Shown one piece after another: positions 1-4,836 of a stretch of DNA of 6,653 bases. Location: the NCBI GenBank assembly GCA_017853515.1, contig JAFMJK010000125.1, forward strand, positions 1 to 6,653, read 5' to 3'. The stretch is from Chthoniobacterales bacterium. GTDB taxonomy: Bacteria > Verrucomicrobiota > Verrucomicrobiia > Chthoniobacterales > JACTMZ01. Numbering within the stretch: the stretch's first letter is position 1; each line of letters opens with the position of its first letter. The translations under genes were made by a program, and so were the position numbers. The notes under the pieces are model-generated. The model made no database searches. It had not been told where the DNA came from and saw nothing but the letters and a program-made list of their open reading frames with translations.

Positions 1-132
1 GGAAGGAACGCCGCCGATACGGAGCTCCATGGTGTCGCCGATGCGGAAGGTGACTTCAGAGGCGGACGCCGTGGCGACCAAAAGCGCGCACGCCCCGGGA
101 AGGGCGAAGCGGAGGAACTTCCTAATACTCAT
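1..132 (-). CDS. Polysaccharide export protein (Wza-like), N-terminal fragment
   Basis: The first 44 codons of a minus-strand gene that leaves the window at base 1. The ATG at 132-130 opens a clear secretion signal: a basic start (MSIRKFLRF), a hydrophobic stretch of about residues 10-21 (ALPGACALLVAT), then a small-residue stretch (ASAS) suited to signal peptidase cleavage near residue 25. The mature part begins EVTFRIGDTMELRIGGVPS. This resembles the opening of the polysaccharide biosynthesis/export domain of Wza-type outer-membrane exporters, which usually starts with 'Y.L..GD.L.I.V.G'. The gene overlaps the last 11 bases of the upstream tyrosine-kinase gene in another frame, so the two are probably co-transcribed and translationally coupled; I see no strong Shine-Dalgarno. 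A cysteine at residue 15 lies within the hydrophobic core and is not a convincing lipobox. The family call rests on only about 20 mature residues plus the neighbour. Another secreted protein of the same locus is possible. Confidence 0.6.
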   Translation of the reverse strand, partial: MSIRKFLRFALPGACALLVATASASEVTFRIGDTMELRIGGVPS

Positions 133-2287
133 CGTCGGGAACGCGGGTCGCGCGGCGCGAATTGGAGGCGACCGACGCCTTGGCGGCCGGTGCAGAGGCA
201 TCATCGGACGGCGCCGCGTAGTAGTGGTAATAATTGGTGTAATACTCGTAATACTGGTCGTGGCGCACGTCGACATTGTTGAGCACCACGCCGAGCATTT
301 GGCCGCCGACGTTTTCCACGGCCTGCTTGACGCGCTGGAGCATGGCCCTCGGGAAGCGACGGTGCTGCACCACGACGATGGTGAGGTCGAGCGCACGGAC
401 CAGCACGGAAGCATCGCTCACGCCGAGAATGGGGGGAGAATCGAAGAAGACGATATCGAAGCGATTTTTCACCTGGGCGATGAGATCCATCATGCGCTGC
501 GAATTGAGCACACCGACCGCATCGGACGGCAGTCGACCACTGGTGAGCATGAACAGATTCGGCAGGGATGTCGTCTGCACGACATCCTCGAGGTCGAGGT
601 CGGAAGTGAGAAAGTCCGTGAGTCCCTTGTCGTTGCTCAAGCCGAACATCCGGTGCTGCGAGGGGCGGCGGAGGTCGGCGTCGACGATGAGCGTGTTGTA
701 TCCGCCTTGGGCGAATGTGTAGGCAAGGTTGGCCAGGGTGGTCGATTTGCCCTCGCCGGCACCGCCGCTGACGAAGGTCACGGAATTGGCGTCGGACGAT
801 TTGCGGTTGAACTCCAGATTGGTTCGCAAAATACGGTAGGCCTCGGCATCGACCGAGGCCTCGGGGCTCGACGCGAGCAGATGGATATTCTGCGGGATGA
901 CGGCGAGCACCGGAGCCTGGAGGAACGACTCGACGTCCTCCATCGTCTTCACGCTGGTATCAAGATACTCGAGGAAGAACGCGAGACCGATACCGACAAT
1001 GAGCCCCACCACGGTGGCCAAGGCCATGTTGAGCCAGACTTTGGGTTTGGAGGGGAACGAGGCAGGCTCGGCGCGCTCCCAGATACGGGCGGGGCTCATC
1101 GGCATGCTGCGCTGCATGGTCTCGGTGGAAAGGCGCAACTCCGCGGACTCGAGGACTTTCTTGGCTTGGATGTAGGCGTTTTTGGACGCGGCGTATTCCG
1201 AACTGCGAGTTTTCGAGTCGCGCTGCTGGCCGCGGGACTGCTCGAGTTGCTGCTCCATGGTGGCGAGGGAGCGCTGGGTGATCTCGAGGTTCGCCGCCAA
1301 AGTGCGGCGGATGCTGCCGATTTGGTCGGCCAACTGGCGCTCGTAGGTCGCCTTCTTGGCGGAAAGTGCTTGGATGGTCGGATGGCGCTGGCCAAGGCCG
1401 GACTGGAGCGCACGGGCCAGCTCCGAGTCCGTCTCCTGGTATTGCGGCAAAATCTGGGCAACGGTCTGGTCTTGGATCTCGAGGGTGGGCAGCGACCGCA
1501 TGAGATCGTCGCCGGAAAGCTTCTCGATCTCTTCGTATTTGGTGCGCAGCGTCCCGGCTTTGACGCGGGCCTCGCTGACCAAAGCCTCCTGGTCGAGCAG
1601 GACTTTTTCCTGCGCCTGCATGGGGTCTTCCATGCTGTCGGGATTGAGGTCGGTGATGCCGAGCTCGGTGCGGATGCGGCTCATCTCCTGGTTTGTCTCC
1701 TCGACTTTCTTGCGCTGCTTGGCCACTTCGTCCTCGAGGGTGGCGAGCGAACGGGTGAGAATCTTTTGCTGCTCGTCGATGCGCTTGCGCTGGTATTCGT
1801 TGGCGATCGAGTTGGCCAGATCGGCCGCTTCGTTGGGATCCGTGCTCTCCACGCCGATCTGCAGGAGGTTCGTGTTGCGCACCTCGCGCACGTCGATCAT
1901 GGAGCGCAGTTTGAAGTAAGCCTCCTCGCGCGTCCGCACGCCGTAGGGCTCGGCCCATTTTTCGACCAGCTTCAGGTTGTCGATGACCGGATAAAGCATC
2001 TCCTTGCGCTGGATGATCTGGAACTGCGTGGTGGCAAACCGCGGGTCGAGACCCATCCCCCCCTCGTAACCGTCGCGGAAAATGCGGATTTTCTGGTCGT
2101 TCTGCTCGACCTCGATGATGACGTTCGACTGGTATTGGCGGGGCAGGAAGTAAGTCGTGATGCCGGCGGTGATGACGACCAGCAGAAAAGTCAGGACGAT
2201 AATGGGCAGCCGCAGACGGATGACGCGCCAGTAATCGAGGAAGTGCAGCTTGGCTTCCTGCACAGCTTTGTTGTCGCGATCGGTCAT
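122..2287 (-). CDS. Polysaccharide co-polymerase / BY-kinase (Wzc/ExoP-type chain-length determinant and tyrosine autokinase)
   Basis: An inner-membrane protein of 721 residues from the ATG at 2287; an in-frame GTG at 2308 would add seven. It should regulate polymer length and export of an exopolysaccharide or capsule through cyclic tyrosine autophosphorylation. Order of parts: a short cytosolic N-terminus; TM1 about 28-48 (PIIVLTFLLVVITAGITTYF); a Wzz-type segment; a long periplasmic helical region with coiled coil around 173-210 and 310-390; a Pro-rich approach and TM2 about 418-438 (WLNMALATVVGLIVGIGLAFF); then the kinase. Kinase motifs are all present: EX2RX2R oligomerisation motif (E482, R485, R488), Walker A GGAGEGKST (508-516), Walker A' VDADLRRP with D536 and D538, and Walker B VFFDSPP with D616. 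A tyrosine cluster with eight Tyr lies at 679-690 (YYEYYTNYYHYY), the expected autophosphorylation site, followed by an extra 31-residue tail. Neither candidate start has a well-spaced ribosome site: GAAGGG lies 13 nt before the ATG and GGAGGG 16 nt before the GTG. The family is very secure; the exact polymer is unknown. Confidence 0.95.
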   Translation of the reverse strand: MTDRDNKAVQEAKLHFLDYWRVIRLRLPIIVLTFLLVVITAGITTYFLPRQYQSNVIIEVEQNDQKIRIFRDGYEGGMGLDPRFATTQFQIIQRKEMLYPVIDNLKLVEKWAEPYGVRTREEAYFKLRSMIDVREVRNTNLLQIGVESTDPNEAADLANSIANEYQRKRIDEQQKILTRSLATLEDEVAKQRKKVEETNQEMSRIRTELGITDLNPDSMEDPMQAQEKVLLDQEALVSEARVKAGTLRTKYEEIEKLSGDDLMRSLPTLEIQDQTVAQILPQYQETDSELARALQSGLGQRHPTIQALSAKKATYERQLADQIGSIRRTLAANLEITQRSLATMEQQLEQSRGQQRDSKTRSSEYAASKNAYIQAKKVLESAELRLSTETMQRSMPMSPARIWERAEPASFPSKPKVWLNMALATVVGLIVGIGLAFFLEYLDTSVKTMEDVESFLQAPVLAVIPQNIHLLASSPEASVDAEAYRILRTNLEFNRKSSDANSVTFVSGGAGEGKSTTLANLAYTFAQGGYNTLIVDADLRRPSQHRMFGLSNDKGLTDFLTSDLDLEDVVQTTSLPNLFMLTSGRLPSDAVGVLNSQRMMDLIAQVKNRFDIVFFDSPPILGVSDASVLVRALDLTIVVVQHRRFPRAMLQRVKQAVENVGGQMLGVVLNNVDVRHDQYYEYYTNYYHYYAAPSDDASAPAAKASVASNSRRATRVPDDEY

Positions 2288-2358
2288 CGGTTTCGTCCGG
2301 CCCTTCACTCTAACACCACAAGGACCCTCCGCAAGGCAAAGCCACGGGCCCGACAGAG

Positions 2359-2386
2359 AAAAAGGCCGCGAGACGGTCTCCTTTTT
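2359..2386. repeat. Inverted repeat in the divergent intergenic region
   Basis: Between the divergent kinase gene (start 2287) and the plus-strand gene (start 2405) lie 117 bp without a gene. They contain AAAAAGG (2359-2365) and its exact complement CCTTTTT (2380-2386), with a further GAGAC-G-GTCTC palindrome nested at 2370-2380. The A-tract, stem and T-tract look like a weak bidirectional terminator or attenuator, but the position just ahead of a start codon would also suit an operator. A TATAAA at 2393-2398 lies only six bases before the ATG and has no recognisable -35 partner, so I do not call a promoter. GAGG at 2399-2402 is a possible but unusually close ribosome site, two bases from the ATG. 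Confidence 0.45.
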
Positions 2387-2404
2387 GCGGGGTATAAAGA
2401 GGAA

Positions 2405-3448
2405 ATGGCTTCCCGAAAAACATTGCTCGGCATTCTTGCGGGGCTTGTTGCGCTCTGGGCCGGCTGGCGGATCTACAGCGGTTGGGGCTTGGTCAGTCTG
2501 GATTTCACCGAAGCACCGGTTGGCAAAGTTCTCTCATCGATCAGCAAGCAAGGCGGCATCGAAATTGCCACCGATCTCGACCCGGCAACCCCGGTCACCA
2601 TCCAAGTTCGCCGCATGCCGCCGCTCGAGGCCCTCGATATCGTGGCGGTGCGCACCGATTCGTCGTGGCGCCTCGCTTATGTCGGCGCGCGCAGCGAAGC
2701 GGAAATCGACACCGCCCTCGGCGCCTTCCGCGCGAAGCAACAGGCCGAAGGGTGGACAACGCACGGGGCCGGCGGTTTCAACGCCGTGCAGTCCCGCTCC
2801 GGCGCACCCTTGGATCTGCGCCGGGTCGAGTGGCAACCACAAGGCGGTGGCGACCTGCAATCCCTCCTCACACAAGCGGCCGAAGAAACAGGTGTGACCT
2901 TGGCCGCACCATCCGATTGGTCCGCGCCGGTCGCCGCTCCGAAGGGCGGGCGTATCTCCGACGCGGCCTACTCGCTCTTCCGCGAAGCGGGCGGCACATC
3001 TCGCGAAATCTTCCTGCTGCGCGGACCCGAGCCCGGGGAGCAGGCGGGCGAGGACGGAGAAAACTGGCGCGGACGCAGAACATGGATCGGGACTGCTCCG
3101 CGCGACGACAGGCGGGAGGGCAACGGGCGCGGCCCCGGCTTCGGCGACCCCGAGCGCGAGGCGAAGCGCGTGGAAGCGCAGATCAGATTGCTTCCCCCCG
3201 AAGAACAGAAAGCCGCGCGCGAGGACGTTTCCATGATGCGAGATTTCTGGCAGTTGGTGCGCGAACTGCCCGAGGAGCAGCGCCGGGCCAAAGCGCAGGA
3301 ATTTTTCAGCCGTCCGGAGGTGCTGGAGCGCATGGAAGATCGGCGACTGGCCCGCTACGCCAAGATGACGCCGAAGCAGCGCATCAAGCGCTCGCAGCGC
3401 TACTGGGAGCGCAAAGCGGAAGCCAAATACCGCGGGGGCACGCAGTGA
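2405..3448 (+). CDS. Membrane-anchored protein with two STN/secretin-N-like segments and a charged helical C-terminus
   Basis: 347 residues from the ATG at 2405; I do not recognise a named family for the whole protein. An uncleaved N-terminal anchor (about 5-20, KTLLGILAGLVALWAG) should place the rest in the periplasm. Residues 30-92 (VSLDFTEAPVGKVLSSIS..., then VTIQVRRMPPLEALDIV) have the layout of the secretin/TonB short N-terminal (STN, N0-like) fold: a strand, a helix with 'V..VL..I..Q.G..I', then 'V.....PLEALD'. Residues 136-207 look like a second, more divergent copy (LDLRRVEW, LQSLLTQAAEETGVTLA, ISDAAYSLFREAGG, EIFLLRG). A Gly/Arg/Glu-rich linker (208-248) leads to a basic, helical tail (249-347) with two 'LP.EEQ' turns, recalling helical periplasmic proteins with repeated 'L.PEE/QR' motifs. 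Its stop overlaps the next gene's start (GTGA), so the two are very probably translationally coupled. The STN assignment is by pattern only; the tail's role is unknown. Confidence 0.8.
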   Translation: MASRKTLLGILAGLVALWAGWRIYSGWGLVSLDFTEAPVGKVLSSISKQGGIEIATDLDPATPVTIQVRRMPPLEALDIVAVRTDSSWRLAYVGARSEAEIDTALGAFRAKQQAEGWTTHGAGGFNAVQSRSGAPLDLRRVEWQPQGGGDLQSLLTQAAEETGVTLAAPSDWSAPVAAPKGGRISDAAYSLFREAGGTSREIFLLRGPEPGEQAGEDGENWRGRRTWIGTAPRDDRREGNGRGPGFGDPEREAKRVEAQIRLLPPEEQKAAREDVSMMRDFWQLVRELPEEQRRAKAQEFFSRPEVLERMEDRRLARYAKMTPKQRIKRSQRYWERKAEAKYRGGTQ

Positions 3449-3978
3449 GCACGCGTGCATTCACCCTTGTCGAGCTTCTTGTCGTCATCGCCATCGTGGC
3501 GATCCTCGCGTCCCTCGCCTTTCCGTCGGTCGGCCCGATGATCGAGCGCGGCCGGTCGGCCAAATGCGCGGGCAACCTGCGCCAGATCGGCGCTGCGGTG
3601 CAGCAGTATGTCGCCGACAACGACTACCGCTATCCAGCGATCGAAACCGATCCGCCGTCCCTGCCGCCCGAAGTGGAAGACGGTGGCACCGCTCTGGAAA
3701 AACTCGGACCCTACGGCATCACGGAGCAGGCGCTCCTCTGCCCGAGCGACGCGGCGAAAAAGAAAAACCATGTCAAACATGGCACGAGCTATCTCTTTTC
3801 TCCCATACTCCAGGACGAAACGCCGGCCAGCGTGAAGATCTACAGCCGCCGCGGCATCTTTCAGATTTCCAACATCGGCCGCCTCACCGTCGCCTCCGAC
3901 ATCGAGGCCGTCCACGCCAACGGCCGTAACTTCGGCTTGAACGTTCTCAAAGCCGACGGCCGCGTCGTGCAGCGCTGA
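3445..3978 (+). CDS. Type II pseudopilin (prepilin-type N-terminal cleavage/methylation domain)
   Basis: 177 residues from the GTG at 3445, which shares GTGA with the stop of the upstream gene. The N-terminus MSTRA/FTLVELLVVIAIVAILASLAF is a classic type IV prepilin signal: a short basic leader, a cleavage site before Phe6, Glu at mature position +5 (E10) and a hydrophobic helix of about residues 8-27. Prepilin peptidase should cut after Ala5 and methylate Phe6; Ala replaces the usual Gly at -1, which known prepilin peptidases can tolerate. The rest continues as an amphipathic helix (MIERGRSAKCAGNLRQIGAA, 32-51), then a small C-terminal domain with two further features: a Cys pair (C41, C99) and a late HANGRNFGLNVLKADGRVV segment. 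That segment resembles the H-X9-DG motif of planctomycete/verrucomicrobial pseudopilins with a longer spacer. No secretin, ATPase or prepilin peptidase gene is in view, so whether it builds a secretion pseudopilus or something else is open. Confidence 0.92.
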   Translation: MSTRAFTLVELLVVIAIVAILASLAFPSVGPMIERGRSAKCAGNLRQIGAAVQQYVADNDYRYPAIETDPPSLPPEVEDGGTALEKLGPYGITEQALLCPSDAAKKKNHVKHGTSYLFSPILQDETPASVKIYSRRGIFQISNIGRLTVASDIEAVHANGRNFGLNVLKADGRVVQR

Positions 3979-4017
3979 GTTGTTACCGAAGGCAATAAGT
4001 TTCCGAATTCGATCGCG

Positions 4018-4086
4018 GGGTGGATCGCGCTGTACCCGTGGCGAGCGACAGCACGAAATATCGCGCCGGGACGCCGCGATCCACCC
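4018..4086. repeat. Perfect 12-bp inverted repeat in the convergent intergenic region
   Basis: GGGTGGATCGCG (4018-4029) is matched exactly by CGCGATCCACCC (4075-4086), 45 bases apart. An inner CCCG (4035-4038) can pair with CGGG (4067-4070), so the 69-base unit could fold into one long interrupted hairpin as RNA from either strand. It begins 40 bases after the pseudopilin stop. No T-tract follows either side, so it is not a standard intrinsic terminator. It could act as an mRNA 3'-end stabiliser, a REP-like element or part of a small RNA. Nothing else in the 199-base gap 3979-4177 looks like a gene. Confidence 0.65.
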
Positions 4087-4125
4087 GAGTAGATGACCGC
4101 AGCTGTCTCGCGATTCGTATCAGGC

Positions 4126-4149
4126 GGTTGCCGCAACCCGCTCAGCGGG
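4126..4149. repeat. Two adjacent short hairpins downstream of the small repeat-protein gene
   Basis: GGTTG-CCG-CAACC (4126-4138) and CCCGC-TCA-GCGGG (4137-4149) are each 5-bp perfect stems with 3-base loops. They abut, sharing two bases, so only one can be fully formed at a time. On the minus strand they lie about 28 bases beyond the stop of the 63-residue gene and could mark its transcript end. No U-tract follows, so a factor-independent terminator is not supported. Confidence 0.4.
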
Positions 4150-4177
4150 CGCGCGGGAGCAACAACCGTGCGGCCGC

Positions 4178-4369
4178 TTATCTTCCCGCGGGAATCACGC
4201 TGGTCTGCCGGCCTTTGGCGTCGAAGATGTAGGCGAAATTGCCGCGTTTGATGCTGACCGACGATCCGGTGTAGCCCGTCATGCCGTCACTGGCGGAAAC
4301 GGCGTACAGCTGCGAGCCCTTGGCATTGTAGACGTAGATCCAATTACCTCTTTGCACTGCGCTGGCCAT
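4178..4369 (-). CDS. Small protein with two RGN..Y...AKG.Q repeats, unknown function
   Basis: 63 residues from the ATG at 4369, preceded by GACGAGG two bases upstream; an in-frame GTG at 4402 would add eleven residues. The protein contains a 14-residue motif twice, 35 residues apart: RGNWIYVYNAKGSQ (7-20) and RGNFAYIFDAKGRQ (42-55), with 8 identical positions and mostly conservative changes elsewhere (W/F, V/I, Y/F, N/D). Between them is a Gly/Ser-rich segment ending GYTGSSVSI. The pattern suggests a two-unit beta structure built from aromatic-rich strands and turns. I recall similar small proteins with 'RG.WIY.YD.KGRQ' scattered through diverse Proteobacteria, usually of unknown function; that is memory, not a search. 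There is no signal peptide or membrane segment. It lies on the same strand just beyond the 3' end of tRNA-Thr. The internal repeat makes a chance ORF unlikely, but expression is unproven. Confidence 0.75.
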   Translation of the reverse strand: MASAVQRGNWIYVYNAKGSQLYAVSASDGMTGYTGSSVSIKRGNFAYIFDAKGRQTSVIPAGR

Positions 4370-4409
4370 CGCCTCGTCCGTCTGCACGAGCTTGGCGCAC
4401 ACGCCGCCA

Positions 4410-4424
4410 CTCTGGCGACCAGAG
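4410..4424. repeat. Short perfect hairpin just beyond the tRNA 3' end
   Basis: CTCTGG-CGA-CCAGAG is a 6-bp stem with a 3-base loop. On the minus strand it follows the tRNA after a run of five T that includes the predicted discriminator. Because the T-run precedes the stem rather than following it, it does not fit an intrinsic terminator. It may instead block exonucleases or guide tRNA 3' processing. Confidence 0.4.
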
Positions 4425-4428
4425 AAAA

Positions 4429-4501
4429 AGCCGGCAGTCGGATTCGAACCGACGACCGCCTGATTACAAATCAGGTGCTCTACCAGCTGAGCTATGCCGG
4501 C
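4429..4501 (-). tRNA. tRNA-Thr (anticodon UGU)
   Basis: A complete cloverleaf on the minus strand. The acceptor stem GCCGGCA pairs perfectly with TGCCGGC; D stem GCTC/GAGC with loop AGCTGGTA; anticodon stem CCTGA/TCAGG with loop TTTGTAA, giving anticodon TGT (UGU), which reads threonine ACA and related codons; 5-base variable loop; T stem GTCGG/CCGAC with loop TTCGAAT. The discriminator would be U at 4429, and CCA is not encoded, so it must be added after transcription. It starts 20 bases after the ybaB stop on the same strand and may be co-transcribed with it. No tRNA feature is missing or mismatched. Confidence 0.97.
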
Positions 4502-4521
4502 GAATAAAAAGACAGACTAAA

Positions 4522-4836
4522 TCAAATCCCAAAGCCGGGCAATCCTCCGAGTCCGCCGGTGACCTTGCCCATGGTGTCGGCTTGGAGCTTGCGCGAGGCT
4601 TCCTGGGCCTCGCGGATTCCGGAGAGCACGAGGTCCTCGAGCATTTCGACGTCCTGCGGATCGACGACGTCGGGAGAAATTTTGATCGCGGTGATGTCCC
4701 CCGCCCCGTTGACCGTGACGTTCACTTTGCCGCCGCCGGCGGAGACGTCGATCGACTCTTGCGAGAGTTCGCTTTGTGCTTTGGCCAGGCGCTCCTGCAT
4801 TTTCTGCGCCTCCTTCATCATTTTCTGGATGTTCAT
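4522..4836 (-). CDS. ybaB: YbaB/EbfC family nucleoid-associated protein
   Basis: 104 residues, the usual family length. YbaB/EbfC proteins form dimers that bind DNA without strong sequence preference and affect nucleoid structure. The family pattern is complete: an N-terminal helix MNIQKMMKEAQKMQERLAKA, a strand with the characteristic Gly run (VSAGGGKVNVTVNG, 31-44), the ITAIKISPDVVDPQDVEMLEDL core (48-69), a second long helix (EAQEASRKLQADTMGKVTGG) and a Gly-rich end. Its ATG overlaps the dnaX stop as ATGA, so it is translationally coupled to dnaX, a widely conserved pairing. In many bacteria recR comes next; here a tRNA-Thr follows instead, on the same strand. Confidence 0.95.
   Translation of the reverse strand: MNIQKMMKEAQKMQERLAKAQSELSQESIDVSAGGGKVNVTVNGAGDITAIKISPDVVDPQDVEMLEDLVLSGIREAQEASRKLQADTMGKVTGGLGGLPGFGI

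Noticed and set aside
960..1958. Minus-strand 332-codon open frame inside the kinase gene
   Set aside because: It lies within the kinase gene in another frame; its Arg/Pro/His-rich translation is typical of GC-rich shadow frames.
2393..2398. TATAAA as a -10 promoter box
   Set aside because: It is only six bases from the start codon and has no plausible -35 hexamer at 16-18 bases upstream.
29..2404. Very long plus-strand open frame running antisense to the kinase gene and in frame with the gene at 2405
   Set aside because: It is the complement of a secure BY-kinase gene with all its motifs. Its translation is His/Gly/Arg-biased with no recognisable domain. Only the part from the ATG at 2405 looks like protein.
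2482..3444. In-frame upstream extension of the pseudopilin to 498 residues
   Set aside because: The upstream part is a shadow of the STN-like gene. The prepilin signal must be N-terminal, which fixes the start at the GTG at 3445.
4204..4213. Possible partial copy of the tRNA 3' end as an attachment site
   Set aside because: Only about 8 bases (CTGCCGGC) match and they are in inverted orientation; no integrase or direct repeat is present.
4020..4232. 70-codon plus-strand open frame in the convergent gap
   Set aside because: It crosses both hairpin elements and the antisense of the small repeat-protein gene, has a low-complexity Arg/Ala composition and no ribosome site.
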